Source of the DNA: Burkholderiales bacterium UBA1834
GTDB lineage: Bacteria; Pseudomonadota; Gammaproteobacteria; Burkholderiales; Burkholderiaceae_C
DNA length: 29,333 bases
Reading direction: 5' to 3'
NCBI GenBank assembly: GCA_002339015.1
Contig: DDJC01000064.1
Coordinates: forward strand, 1 to 29,333
The notes below the pieces were generated by a model. The model had not been told where the DNA came from. It saw only the letters and a program-made list of their open reading frames with translations, and ran no database searches. Positions within the stretch are counted from its first letter, which is position 1, and the number at the start of each line of letters is the position of its first letter. A program made the translations under genes and the position numbers. Positions 7,257 through 15,887 of the stretch are shown here, in pieces.

Positions 7257-8758
7257 ACGACCTGCGACACGGCCTTCTGCCATTGATTCATCAGCGCCTC
7301 GGCCTGCAAGCGGGACATGGTCGGCATGAAGCGGCGCTCCACACGCCACTTGGCAGCCAGTTCGTCCAGGCCGGTGTAGACACCGGTGGCCAGGCCCGCC
7401 AGGTAGGCGGCGCCCAGCGCGGTGGTCTCCGTCACCTGCGGGCGGGCCACGGGGATGCCGAGCAGATCGGCCTGGAACTGCATGAGCAGGTCGTTGCGGC
7501 AGGCGCCGCCATCTACGCGCAGCTCGGACACCTCGGTGCCGCCTCCGGCGCGGATGTCGGCGGCCATGGCCTGCAGCAGGGCGGCGCTCTGGAAGGCGAT
7601 GCTCTCCAGCGCGGCGCGTGCGATGTGGGCCACGGTGGTGCCGCGGCTCAGGCCCAGGATGGCGCCTTTGGCGTGCGGCTTCCAGTAGGGGGCACCCAGC
7701 CCCGTGAAGGCGGGCACGAACACCACGCCACCCGCGTCCGGCACGTTCATGGCCAGTTGCTCGACCTGGTGGCTGCCCTCGATGGCCTGCAGGCCGTCGC
7801 GCAGCCACTGCACCACGGCGCCGCCGATGAAGACGCTGCCTTCCTGCGCATAGGCCGGCTGTGCATCGGGCGTGGCGGCCATGGTGCTGATCAGACCGTT
7901 GTGCGAATCGAAGCGCCGTCCGCCCGTGTGCGTGAGCAGGAAACAGCCGGTACCGTAGGTGTTCTTGGCCAGGCCGGGCGTGAAGCAGGCCTGGCCGAAC
8001 AGGGCGCTTTGCTGGTCACCTGCCATCGCGGCAATGGGCACCCGCGTGCCGTTGAAGATGCTGTCGGCCGTGTGCGCGAACATGTGGGAAGAGGGGCGCA
8101 CCTCGGGCAGCAGCGAGCGGGGAATGTCGAACAGCGCGAGCAACTCGTCGTCCCACGACTGTGTGGCGATGTTGAACAGCATGGTGCGCGAGGCGTTGCT
8201 CACGTCGGTGGCATGCACCGCGCCCTGAGCGGCCGTGCCGCCGGTGAGTTGCCACAGCAGCCAGCTGTCGATGGTGCCGAAGGCCAGCTGGCCCTGCCGG
8301 GCCAGGTCACGCGCACCCGGCACGTTGGCCAGGATCCAGGCCAGCTTGGTGGCCGAGAAGTAGGCATCGACCACCAGGCCGGTTCGCTCGCGGATCAGGG
8401 CTTCGTGACCTTGCTCGCGCAGCTGCTGGCACAGGGCCTCGCCGCGCCGATCCTGCCAGACGATGGCGTGGCCCAGTGGCTCGCCGGTGTCCCGGCGCCA
8501 GACCATGGTGGTCTCTCGCTGATTGGTGATGCCGATGGCGTGCACCTGCGCCGGGCTGATACCGGCTTTGCGCAGGGCCTCGTGCGCGGTGGCCAGTTGC
8601 GAGCGCCAGATTTCCAGCGCGTCATGTTCCACCCAGCCGGGGCGGGGAAAGTGCTGGGTGAACTCCTGCTGGGCGATGGCCAGCATCTCCCCGGCCTCGT
8701 TGAACACGATGCTGCGGGAGCTGGAGGTGCCTTGGTCGAGGGCGAGGATGTGGGCCAT
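7247..8758 (-). CDS. glpK: Glycerol kinase
   Basis: A 503-residue FGGY-family kinase, the usual length for GlpK. It begins HILALDQGTSSSRSIVF, the family phosphate-binding loop. GITNQRETTMVW (glycerol site), GAIDSW-like GTIDSWLLW, DVSNASRTMLF and the C-terminal LRVDGGACRNDLLMQFQAD adenine-site segment are all present. It phosphorylates glycerol to sn-glycerol 3-phosphate in the cytoplasm. It starts 17 bases after glpR on the same strand, so glpR-glpK form an operon divergent from glpD. No glycerol facilitator gene (glpF) is in the window. Confidence 0.98.
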   Translation of the reverse strand: MAHILALDQGTSSSRSIVFNEAGEMLAIAQQEFTQHFPRPGWVEHDALEIWRSQLATAHEALRKAGISPAQVHAIGITNQRETTMVWRRDTGEPLGHAIVWQDRRGEALCQQLREQGHEALIRERTGLVVDAYFSATKLAWILANVPGARDLARQGQLAFGTIDSWLLWQLTGGTAAQGAVHATDVSNASRTMLFNIATQSWDDELLALFDIPRSLLPEVRPSSHMFAHTADSIFNGTRVPIAAMAGDQQSALFGQACFTPGLAKNTYGTGCFLLTHTGGRRFDSHNGLISTMAATPDAQPAYAQEGSVFIGGAVVQWLRDGLQAIEGSHQVEQLAMNVPDAGGVVFVPAFTGLGAPYWKPHAKGAILGLSRGTTVAHIARAALESIAFQSAALLQAMAADIRAGGGTEVSELRVDGGACRNDLLMQFQADLLGIPVARPQVTETTALGAAYLAGLATGVYTGLDELAAKWRVERRFMPTMSRLQAEALMNQWQKAVSQVVAD

Positions 8759-8775
8759 GGTTTATCGCTGGGTGT

Positions 8776-9552
8776 TCAGGGAACGACGATGCAATCGATG
8801 CTGGCCTCGGCCAGCAGGGCAGGGAAGGGCTCGGGCGGCGGTGCGTCGGTGTAGAGACGGTCGATCTGCGCCAGACGCGCCAGCTCGACCATGGCCGGGC
8901 GGTTGAACTTGCCGTGGTCGGCCGCCAGCCACACCTCGCGGCTGTGCTCGATCAGCGCCTGGGCCACCTTCACCTCGCGCAGATCGTAGTCACGCAGGGT
9001 GCCATCGGCCTCGATGCCCGAGATGCCGATCAGGCCGATGTCGACGCGGAACTGGCGGATGAAATCCACGGCCGTCTCACCCACGATGCCCCGGTCCACG
9101 GGCCGCATCACACCGCCGGCCACGATCACCTCGCACGATGGGTTGGCCGCCAGGATGCCCGCCACGTTGAGGTTGTTGGTGATCACGCGCAGGCCCTGGT
9201 GGCCGAGCAGTTCGCGGGCGATGGCCTCGGTGGTCGTGCCCAGGTTGATCAGCAGCGAACAGTGGTGGGGGATGGCCTGCGCGATGGCGCGAGCGATGCG
9301 TTGCTTGCCCTGGGCGTTGAGCTCCTGCCGCTGCTGGTAGGCCAGGTTCTCGATGGTGGAGGTGGGCAGGCGCACTCCACCGTGATAGCGCGCCAGCAGA
9401 CCGGCCTGGGCCAGCAGTTGCACGTCGCGCCGGATGGTCTGCAGCGTGACGCCCAGCATGTCGGCCAGCTGCTCGATGCTGACCACATCCTGGGCGCGGA
9501 CCTGTTCAAGCAGGCGTGTCTGGCGCGGATTGAGGTTCATGAGGGCGATCAT
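8776..9552 (-). CDS. glpR: DeoR-family repressor, GlpR-like
   Basis: A 258-residue DeoR-type regulator. The N-terminal helix-turn-helix (about 8-60) contains SIEQLADMLGVTLQTIRRDV, and the C-terminal sugar-phosphate sensor domain has LLINLGTTTEAIA and VIVAGGVMRPVDRGIVG. GlpR proteins repress glycerol genes and release DNA on binding glycerol 3-phosphate; the call rests on the glpK/glpD neighbours. ATG 9552 has no clear ribosome site; a second ATG at 9540 is possible. A dyad in the glpD side of the shared intergenic region is the best operator candidate. Confidence 0.92.
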   Translation of the reverse strand: MIALMNLNPRQTRLLEQVRAQDVVSIEQLADMLGVTLQTIRRDVQLLAQAGLLARYHGGVRLPTSTIENLAYQQRQELNAQGKQRIARAIAQAIPHHCSLLINLGTTTEAIARELLGHQGLRVITNNLNVAGILAANPSCEVIVAGGVMRPVDRGIVGETAVDFIRQFRVDIGLIGISGIEADGTLRDYDLREVKVAQALIEHSREVWLAADHGKFNRPAMVELARLAQIDRLYTDAPPPEPFPALLAEASIDCIVVP

Positions 9553-9676
9553 AAGCGAACCATTTCACACAAAAAGGAATTAAAAAGAAATACAATGGTG
9601 AAAATCGAATGAAACCGAACGGATTCGAGCGCTGGTTGAGGGCCCCCCTGCCCGCGCTGGTCTGTTGGAGCACGCC
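9553..9676. promoter_or_regulatory. glpR-glpD divergent control region with candidate GlpR operator
   Basis: This 124-base gap is much richer in A/T than its surroundings (around 9560-9612). It holds TACAAT at 9591-9596, a possible -10 for glpD. A dyad follows, TCGAAT (9605-9610) and ATTCGA (9623-9628), 12 bases apart, which would overlap the glpD transcription start. The dyad is directly visible; the assignment to GlpR is inferred from position. Confidence 0.5.
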
Positions 9677-11353
9677 ATGGACACCAATGCCTTGCCCGCC
9701 TACCCTTCGCCTGCAGAGATGCAGGAGGCCTTGAGCCCCGCCCCTCCGGAGTCCTGTGACGTGCTGGTGGTGGGGGGCGGCATCAATGGCGTCGGCATTG
9801 CGCGCGACCTGGCTGGGCGGGGCCTGAAGGTGCTGCTGGTGGAGCAGCACGATCTGGCAGCGCACACCTCGTCGTCATCGACCAAGCTGGTCCATGGCGG
9901 CTTGCGCTACCTGGAACACCATGAGTTCTCGCTGGTGCGCAAGGCCCTGCAGGAGCGTGAGGTACTGCTGCGCAGTGCGCCGCACATCATCAAGCCGATG
10001 CGCTTCGTGATGCCGCATGATCCGCACATGCGGCCGGCCTGGCTGATCCGCCTGGGCCTGTTCCTGTATGACCACCTGGCCCGGCGCGAGGTACTGCCCG
10101 GCTCGCGCGGCGTGGCCTTGCGTGGACATCGCCTGGGCGCGCCGCTGCAGGCGCGGTTCAAGCGCGGATTTGTCTATTCCGATGGCTGGGTGGACGATGC
10201 ACGCCTGGTGGTGCTCAACGCGATGGACGCGCGCGAGCGCGGCGCGACGGTCCTGACGCGCACCCGCTGTGTGCGCGCCACACGCGGGGAGCAGGGCTGG
10301 ACGGCCCGTCTGCAGCGCGACCCGGCCGACGCGCAGGGGCAGGCGAGCCTGCACACGGTGAAGGCGCGCATGCTGGTCAATGCCGCCGGCCCCTGGGCGC
10401 ATGCCTTCCTGCGTGAGGTGGCCAACGCACCGGGCGGTGAAGCCCTGACGCAGCACAGCCTGCGTCTGGTCAAGGGCAGCCACATCGTGGTGCCCCGGCT
10501 GTTCGAGCACGAGCACGCCTACATCTTCCAGGCCAGAGATGGCCGGATCATCTTCGCGATTCCCTACGAGCAGAAGTTCACCCTGATCGGCACCACCGAT
10601 GTGGAGATCCACCTCATGCCCGACCAGGCCCGCATCACCGAAGAAGAGACGGCCTATCTGTGCGAGCAGGCCAGCCTGTACTTCAAGGCGCCGCTCAGGC
10701 CTGACATGGTGCTGTGGAGCTACGCTGGCGTACGCCCCTTGCTGGAGGATGCGAAGGCGGATGCCTCCAGCGTGACGCGCGACTACCTGTTGGAGACCTG
10801 CACCCTGGGCGCGCCCTTGATGACCGTGTGGGGCGGCAAGATCACCACCTACCGCAAGCTGGCCGAAGAGGCGGCTGGGCAAATCGCCACGCTGTTGGGC
10901 GAGGCGGACCGTGCCTGGACCGCGAAGGCGCGCCTGCCCGGTGGCGACCTGGATGCCTGGATCGGCCCACCGGTGAGACCGGACCGCGACATGCTGGCCT
11001 TTGTGTCACGCTGGCGGCACAAGCACCCCTGGATTCCCTTGGCGGTGGCCGAGCGCTGGGCCAAGGCCTACGGCGCGCGGGCCGAGCAGGTGCTCGGTGG
11101 GGCGGCGTCCGTGGCGGCGCTGGGGCATGAGGTGGCCCCCGGCTTGTACGAGTGCGAACTTCGCTACCTGATACGGCACGAATGGGCACGCTCTGCGGAC
11201 GATGTGCTGTGGCGGCGCAGCAAGCTGGGGCTGCACTTCACGGCCGACGAGCGCCAGCGCGTCAGCGACTGGATGGAGGCTGCCCGGAACGGTATCCCAA
11301 CGCCTGAGTCCGCGTTGGCAGATGGTGCCATGCTGATGGCAGAGGCTACCTGA
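9677..11353 (+). CDS. glpD: Aerobic glycerol-3-phosphate dehydrogenase
   Basis: A 558-residue FAD enzyme. The dinucleotide-binding motif VVGGGINGVG is at 31-40, followed by the GlpD signature TSSSSTKLVHGGLRYLEHHEF. The middle has GSHIVVPRLF and YEQKFTLIGTTDVE, and the C-terminal domain has YLIRHEWARSADDVLWRRSKLG. It oxidises glycerol 3-phosphate to dihydroxyacetone phosphate at the membrane and passes electrons to quinone. It is somewhat longer than the E. coli enzyme (501). ATG 9677 is chosen because TTGGAG lies six bases before it; a TTG at 9665 in the same frame is less likely. It is transcribed divergently from glpRK and ends 12 bases from dusC. Confidence 0.97.
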   Translation: MDTNALPAYPSPAEMQEALSPAPPESCDVLVVGGGINGVGIARDLAGRGLKVLLVEQHDLAAHTSSSSTKLVHGGLRYLEHHEFSLVRKALQEREVLLRSAPHIIKPMRFVMPHDPHMRPAWLIRLGLFLYDHLARREVLPGSRGVALRGHRLGAPLQARFKRGFVYSDGWVDDARLVVLNAMDARERGATVLTRTRCVRATRGEQGWTARLQRDPADAQGQASLHTVKARMLVNAAGPWAHAFLREVANAPGGEALTQHSLRLVKGSHIVVPRLFEHEHAYIFQARDGRIIFAIPYEQKFTLIGTTDVEIHLMPDQARITEEETAYLCEQASLYFKAPLRPDMVLWSYAGVRPLLEDAKADASSVTRDYLLETCTLGAPLMTVWGGKITTYRKLAEEAAGQIATLLGEADRAWTAKARLPGGDLDAWIGPPVRPDRDMLAFVSRWRHKHPWIPLAVAERWAKAYGARAEQVLGGAASVAALGHEVAPGLYECELRYLIRHEWARSADDVLWRRSKLGLHFTADERQRVSDWMEAARNGIPTPESALADGAMLMAEAT

Positions 11354-11365
11354 TCCGCCGCTTGC

Positions 11366-12367
11366 TCAGGCGGCCAGTGGCATCACCGGGGTAGGGGGCT
11401 CAGGTGTCGGCTGCGCACCGAACGCCTGCGTCAGCCACGCGCTGATCACCCGGGAATCGGTGACGGTGCGCACGGCCTGGTAGGCCTCTTCGGCCTCAGG
11501 ATAGCGCTTGCGCAGGTAGTTCAGCCATTGCTTGAGTCTGCCGGCGCGGTGCCGGGGTTCGATGTTCGCCTCGATCAGCCCCCAGAACGCCTGCAGCAGC
11601 GGTTGCAGCGCGGGCCAGCCGGGCAGCGGGGCATCATGATCGTCGTGCACGGCCGCTCGGATGGCCAGCGCCAGACCTGGATCGGCCACGATGCCGCGTC
11701 CGAGCATCAGGTCCGTGCAGCCAGACACTTCGCGGCAGCGCAGGGCGTCAGCCACCGTCCAGATCTCGCCATTGGCCACCAGCGGGATGGTCACGGCCTC
11801 GCGGATGTCGGCGATGCGCTCCCAGTAGGCCGGCGGTCGGTAGCCGTGTGCCTTGGTGCGCGCATGCACCACCAGTTCGCCCGCTCCCCCTGAAACGATG
11901 GCCTGCGCGCATTCGATGGCGCGGCTGTCATCATCAAAACCCAGGCGCATCTTGGCCGACACGGGCATGTCGGCGGGCACGGCCTGGCGCACGGCGGCCA
12001 CCACGCGCGCCATCAGCTCGGGCTCTTTCAGCAGGGCTGCACCGCCGCCGTGGCGGTTGACCACCTTGGCCGGGCAGCCGAAGTTGATGTCGATGCCCGC
12101 CGGGCCCAGGCCCGCCAGGCGCGCGGCGTTGTCGGCCATGCACGCGGGGTCGGAGCCCAGCAGTTGGGCGCGCACGGGCACGCCGGCCGGCGTGCGGCCT
12201 CCATGCGTGAGTTCTGGCACGATGCGGCGGAAGGCGCGCTCGGGCAGCAGTGTGTCCGTCACGCGGATGAACTCGGAAACGCAGCGGTCGATGCCACCGA
12301 CGCGGGTGAGGATGTCGCGCAGGGCGAAGTCCAGCAGACCCTCCATCGGCGCGAGCAGGATGTTCAT
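11366..12367 (-). CDS. dusC: tRNA-dihydrouridine(16) synthase DusC
   Basis: A 333-residue FMN enzyme starting MNILLAPMEGLLDFALRDIL; the LAPMEG opening is typical of Dus proteins. The catalytic Cys is C98 in INFGCPAKVVNRHGGGAALL, and the FMN site has VVHARTKAHGY and NGEIWTVADAL. DLMLGRGIVADPGLA is also family-typical. It reduces uridine 16 of tRNA with NADPH. The DusC subgroup is favoured by the N-terminus and overall length (E. coli DusC 315). An in-frame ATG at 12385 would add six residues; neither start has a clear ribosome site. The C-terminus has an extra Pro/Thr-rich stretch. It is divergent from ppk2. Confidence 0.94.
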   Translation of the reverse strand: MNILLAPMEGLLDFALRDILTRVGGIDRCVSEFIRVTDTLLPERAFRRIVPELTHGGRTPAGVPVRAQLLGSDPACMADNAARLAGLGPAGIDINFGCPAKVVNRHGGGAALLKEPELMARVVAAVRQAVPADMPVSAKMRLGFDDDSRAIECAQAIVSGGAGELVVHARTKAHGYRPPAYWERIADIREAVTIPLVANGEIWTVADALRCREVSGCTDLMLGRGIVADPGLALAIRAAVHDDHDAPLPGWPALQPLLQAFWGLIEANIEPRHRAGRLKQWLNYLRKRYPEAEEAYQAVRTVTDSRVISAWLTQAFGAQPTPEPPTPVMPLAA

Positions 12368-12469
12368 GGCGAAAGGGTGCCGCATGCGGTAGACACGGCG
12401 GGGCGGCAAAGGCGCTAGTGTACGGAGACGGCGCAGCATCCGCGCGCCCTTTTTGACGGAGACCGACCG

Positions 12470-13324
12470 ATGCCGAGCAAGAAAACCGCCGCCGACGAAC
12501 TGGGAACCAAGGACGACAAGCAAGGCGGGCAGAAGGGCGACAAGAACGGGGCACGCCTGGGCCGCAAGGAGTACGACGAGCAACTGGCTCCGTTGCACCT
12601 GGCGCTCGACCGTGTCGCCCGCTGGGTGCAGCACCACGGCAAGCGCCTGGTGGTGCTCATCGAAGGACGGGATACCGCGGGCAAGGGCGGCGTGATCAGC
12701 GCGATCAGCCACCCCTTGAATCCCCGGCAATGCCGGGTGGTGGCCCTGTCCAAGCCCAGTGAGGACGAGCGCACGCAGTGGTACTTCCAGCGCTATGTGG
12801 CCCACCTGCCTGCAGGGGGCCACATCGCCCTCTTCGACCGCAGCTGGTACAACCGGGCGGGTGTCGAGCGCGTCATGGGTTTTGCCAGCGAGGCCGAGGT
12901 CAAGCATTTCCTGGCCCAGGTGCCGTTGTTCGAGAAGCTGCTGGTGGATGACGGCATCCTGCTGTTCAAGTACTGGCTCACGGTGGACCAGGCCGAGCAG
13001 GAGCAGCGCTTTGCCGAACGGCGCGACGACCCGCTCAAGCGCTGGAAGCTGTCGCCCATCGACCTGGAGGCGCGCGAGAAGTACGAGGATTACGGCAAGG
13101 CCCGCGACGCCATGCTGCGTGTCACGCACACTGAGCATGCACCTTGGACGCTGGTGGATTTCAACGACCAGCGCCGCGGCCGCCTCACGCTGATCCGGCA
13201 TCTGCTGGATCAGCTGCCTGATTGCGATGTGCCGGAGCAAGCCCTGACCTTGCCGCCGCTCACCGGCAAACCGCGCAAGGAAGTGTTCCGCGGCCCGTTG
13301 CGGCCCATTCCCGGCGTGGCGTGA
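12470..13324 (+). CDS. ppk2: Polyphosphate kinase 2
   Basis: A 284-residue PPK2 protein. A charged, Lys/Asp/Gly-rich tail (1-30) precedes the kinase domain. Walker A is GRDTAGKG (66-73), and Walker B lies in FDRSWYNRAGVERVMGF (122-138). The lid region contains ERRDDPLKRWKLSPIDLEAR. PPK2 enzymes move phosphate between polyphosphate and nucleotides; the direction and AMP/ADP preference (class I-III) cannot be fixed by reading alone, although the length is that of single-domain members. A GGAG sequence about eight bases before ATG 12470 supports the start. It is alone on its strand, divergent from dusC across about 100 bases. Confidence 0.95.
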   Translation: MPSKKTAADELGTKDDKQGGQKGDKNGARLGRKEYDEQLAPLHLALDRVARWVQHHGKRLVVLIEGRDTAGKGGVISAISHPLNPRQCRVVALSKPSEDERTQWYFQRYVAHLPAGGHIALFDRSWYNRAGVERVMGFASEAEVKHFLAQVPLFEKLLVDDGILLFKYWLTVDQAEQEQRFAERRDDPLKRWKLSPIDLEAREKYEDYGKARDAMLRVTHTEHAPWTLVDFNDQRRGRLTLIRHLLDQLPDCDVPEQALTLPPLTGKPRKEVFRGPLRPIPGVA

Positions 13325-13438
13325 CCTTGGGGTGCGACAGCGCAGGCGCGCCACGGCCGGGCACGGTCTGTCAAGGGGCCGGCAGCGGTGAACTCTCGCA
13401 AAGTTACCGATCTGGGCGCTTCATTCCGCATGGCGTTT

Positions 13439-13446
13439 GCCGATAA
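13439..13446 (+). promoter_or_regulatory. GCCGATAA, candidate sigma-28 -10 element before the HDOD gene
   Basis: The eight bases are an exact match to the -10 of flagellar (FliA, sigma-28) promoters and lie 53 bases before the HDOD start. The matching -35 position (13420-13427) agrees only weakly with TAAAGTTT, so this is a partial match. The rest of the 175-base gap (13325-13499) shows no other signal. Confidence 0.3.
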
Positions 13447-13499
13447 GAAGTGACGCACTCGCGTGATTCATTTTCTGTCCGAATTCGCCACGTTGACAC

Positions 13500-14384
13500 A
13501 TGACGACGACCGCCCCCGAGCTCACCCGCACGGCCGCCATCCAGGCTGAACTCGACCAGGCCCGCCGCACAGGCCCCCTCCAGCACATCGTCATCCCGCC
13601 ATGCCCTGAACTGCTGTCCCGCTTGCGGGCGGCCATGGCCTGTGCCGAGCCTGACCTGAACGACATCGCCCGCATCGCCGCCAGCGATGTGGCGATGTCC
13701 GCCACGCTGATCCGCAGTTCCAATGGACCGCTGTTCGCGGCGGGGCAACCCGTGCAGACCGTGGGCCAGGCCATGAACCGCCTGGGCCTGGAGCAAACGG
13801 CCTCGGTGATGGCCGGCTTCCTGATGCAGCGCGCCATCCGCGTCAACCATGCCTTGCTGGCCCGTTTCTGGGAGCGCTCGACCAAGCGCGCGCTGGCCAT
13901 GGCCTTCATCGCCAAGAAACTGCCGGGCTCGTCGCCCGATCTGGCGCATACCTACGGCCTGTTCGCGCACGTGGGCATGCCCGTGATGATGCAGAGCGTG
14001 AAGGGCTATGCCGGCACGATGATCGAGGCCCGCGCCCGCATCGACCGCTCGCCCATCGCCACCGAGAACGCCAACCACCGCACCGACCACGCGGTGGTGG
14101 GTGCCCTGGTGGCCCGCGTGTGGCGCCTGGCGCCCAGCGTGGTGGCGGCGATCCGCCTGCACCATGATCTGGAGGTGCTGGGCGGCCGCGGCGCCGAGCC
14201 CGAGGTGCACACCCTGGTGGCGGCGGGCCTGGTGGCCGAGCACCTGATGCGCCGCCACGAGGCCGAGGAGCCGGATGCTGATTGGCTCAGCCACGGCCAG
14301 GCCGCGCTGGACTGGCTGGATGTCAGCCTGGACGACATGCTTTTCTGGGAAGAAGAGCTGCGCGAGACCCTGGATTCAGCCTGA
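13500..14384 (+). CDS. HDOD domain signalling protein
   Basis: A 294-residue cytoplasmic protein built of one HDOD domain (about 20-220). The visible family features are the IPPCPELLSRLRAAM opening, IARIAASDVAMSATLIRSSN, and the central FWERSTKRALAMAFIAKKL followed by YGLFAHVGMPVMM. The last third is helical and acidic, ending LDDMLFWEEELRETL. HDOD proteins are HD-like domains, often without the catalytic residues, and act in signalling and motility; no GGDEF, EAL or receiver domain is fused here. It is a stand-alone gene. The stop lies 15 bases from the stop of the convergent regulator gene. No strong ribosome site precedes ATG 13500. Confidence 0.9.
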   Translation: MTTTAPELTRTAAIQAELDQARRTGPLQHIVIPPCPELLSRLRAAMACAEPDLNDIARIAASDVAMSATLIRSSNGPLFAAGQPVQTVGQAMNRLGLEQTASVMAGFLMQRAIRVNHALLARFWERSTKRALAMAFIAKKLPGSSPDLAHTYGLFAHVGMPVMMQSVKGYAGTMIEARARIDRSPIATENANHRTDHAVVGALVARVWRLAPSVVAAIRLHHDLEVLGGRGAEPEVHTLVAAGLVAEHLMRRHEAEEPDADWLSHGQAALDWLDVSLDDMLFWEEELRETLDSA

Positions 14385-14399
14385 GCGCCCGCCAGGCCT

Positions 14400-15236
14400 T
14401 CACAGTGTGGCGGCGAGCGACTGCAGCGCGTGCTGTGTGGCCTCGTCCGCCGGGAAGAAGGTCTCCAGGGCCAACTCCGACAAGGTGATGTCCACAGGCG
14501 TGCCGAACACGGTCGTGGTGCTGATGAAACTGAGCACGCCAAAGGGTGTGCGCAGGCGCAGCGGCACGGCCACGCCGCCCAGGTCATCATCTGTTGAGTG
14601 GGCCGCCGTGCCTTCCTGCGCGGGCACTGGGTAGTCGCGCAGTTCATCCAGCAGGGCGGAGAGAACAGGGTCGCCGCTGGCCTCGATCTGCTGGTGCAGG
14701 CGCGACAGCAGATGAGCGCGCCAATCGGACCCGTTCACGATGTTGGGTGCAAAGCCCTTGGGGTGCAGGCTGGCGCGCAGCACATTGACCTGGCCTTGCA
14801 GCAGGGATGGATCGACGCTGCGCATCAGCACCTGGGCGATGGGATTGGCCTGCAGCAGGTTCCAGTGGCTGTCCACCGCGATGGCGGGGTAGGGCATGTG
14901 CCCCTGCAGGATCAGCGACACCGCGCGCTGGGCCGAGGCCATGCTGGGGTCGGCCAGGGTGCGTTCGGCATAGGCCGGGGCATGCCCTGCGGCCATCAGC
15001 AGGGTATTGCGCTCGCGCAGGGGGATGTCCAGCCGCTCGGCCAGGCGCAGCAGCATGTCGCGGCTGGGCGTGGCACGACCGGTTTCGATGAAGCTCAGGT
15101 GGCGGGCGGACACCTCGGTGTCCAGCGCCAGATCAAGCTGGCTCAGCCGCCGACGCTGGCGCCAGTCACGCAGCAGCGTGCCCACGGGCGGGGTGTGGGG
15201 CGAGGGTGCGGATGCGGTGAGGGGGCGTCGGTTCAT
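14400..15236 (-). CDS. XRE-type regulator with MmyB-like ligand-binding domain
   Basis: A 278-residue regulator. The helix-turn-helix (about 22-75) contains LLRDWRQRRRLSQLDLALDT and SARHLSFIETGRATPSRDML, then LDIPLRERNTLLMAAG, the usual entry to the MmyB domain. The C-terminal domain has AVDSHWNLLQANPIAQVLM, LHPKGFAPNIVN and the final LALETFFPADEATQ, all typical of this family (fatty-acid or similar hydrophobic ligands are known for one structure). ATG 15236 marks the natural N-terminus, although the frame is open further upstream. The gene is divergent from a small membrane protein across 123 bases that contain a palindrome, so it probably controls that gene and itself. Confidence 0.92.
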   Translation of the reverse strand: MNRRPLTASAPSPHTPPVGTLLRDWRQRRRLSQLDLALDTEVSARHLSFIETGRATPSRDMLLRLAERLDIPLRERNTLLMAAGHAPAYAERTLADPSMASAQRAVSLILQGHMPYPAIAVDSHWNLLQANPIAQVLMRSVDPSLLQGQVNVLRASLHPKGFAPNIVNGSDWRAHLLSRLHQQIEASGDPVLSALLDELRDYPVPAQEGTAAHSTDDDLGGVAVPLRLRTPFGVLSFISTTTVFGTPVDITLSELALETFFPADEATQHALQSLAATL

Positions 15237-15272
15237 GGATCGCAGGATAGCGGGATGCCTGCTGCGCGGCCA

Positions 15273-15287
15273 TGACCTCCGAGGTAA
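15273..15287. promoter_or_regulatory. Palindrome, candidate operator of the MmyB-type regulator
   Basis: ACCTC (15275-15279), one central C, then GAGGT (15281-15285) form a perfect 11-base palindrome, with outer T/A also pairing across one mismatch. It sits in the middle of the divergent gap between the regulator and the membrane protein, where an autoregulatory operator would be expected. Confidence 0.45.
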
Positions 15288-15359
15288 TCGACGTGCTGCA
15301 GGCGGGTCGACACCATGGGCCTCGTTGTTCCTTGTTTCATCAACCAACTGGAGAAAACC

Positions 15360-15773
15360 ATGTCTTCCACGCCCATGACCCCTCTGCTTCGTTTCGCCCT
15401 TCTGCTCGATGCCGCTGCCAGTGCCGCGACGGGCCTTCTGCTGGTTGCGGGCCATGCCCTGCTGTCGCCCCTGCTGGGTTTGCCTGTCGCCTTGCTGCTG
15501 GGGGCCGGCCTGGTGTCTCTGCCTTATGCGCTGGGTTTGTTGGTGCTGGCGCGGCGTGAGCGCATCCCATCCGCGCTGGGATGGGCCGTGATCGGTTTCA
15601 ATGCCTTGTGGGCCGTCGAGAGCGTTGCCATCCTGGTGCTGGGCTGGGTGCAGCCGAGCACCTGGGGGCTGTCCTTCGTAGTGGCGCAGGCGGCTGCGGT
15701 GGTGGTGTTTGCCGAGTTGCAGTGGCGGGGGCTGCGCCGTGGCCGTGTGGCGCACCGGGCTGCTTTGGCCTGA
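15360..15773 (+). CDS. Small integral membrane protein, about four helices
   Basis: A 137-residue hydrophobic protein with predicted membrane helices at about 9-31, 43-63, 71-93 and 100-118, and a short Arg-rich C-terminus (LRRGRVAHR) likely on the cytoplasmic side. I do not recognise a named family or catalytic motif. ATG 15360 is chosen for the GGAG seven bases upstream. It faces the MmyB-type regulator gene across a shared intergenic region, so it is the obvious candidate target of that regulator. Its function is unknown. Confidence 0.85.
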   Translation: MSSTPMTPLLRFALLLDAAASAATGLLLVAGHALLSPLLGLPVALLLGAGLVSLPYALGLLVLARRERIPSALGWAVIGFNALWAVESVAILVLGWVQPSTWGLSFVVAQAAAVVVFAELQWRGLRRGRVAHRAALA

Positions 15774-15818
15774 GCGCGCAGTCGGTGCAGCGCCGGGCAC
15801 GGCATCAACCAGGCGCCG

Positions 15819-15838
15819 GCCATCTGCGAGGAGATGGC
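15819..15838. repeat. Inverted repeat in convergent gap
   Basis: GCCATCT (15819-15825) and AGATGGC (15832-15838) form a seven-pair stem with a six-base loop between the membrane protein gene and the convergent ParA-like gene. There is no T-run. A second short stem (GCGCG 15868-15872 with CGCGC 15879-15883) lies nearer the ParA stop. Either may help end transcription, but this is weak. Confidence 0.3.
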
Positions 15839-15887
15839 GGGCATGTTTGAGCCCGAGGATCCCCGAAGCGCGATCAAACGCGCCTCG

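Noticed and set aside
12368..13354. Upstream extension of the dusC frame by about 330 codons.
   Set aside because: The extension is opposite ppk2 and has no similarity to Dus proteins; the DusC fold starts at LLAPMEG.
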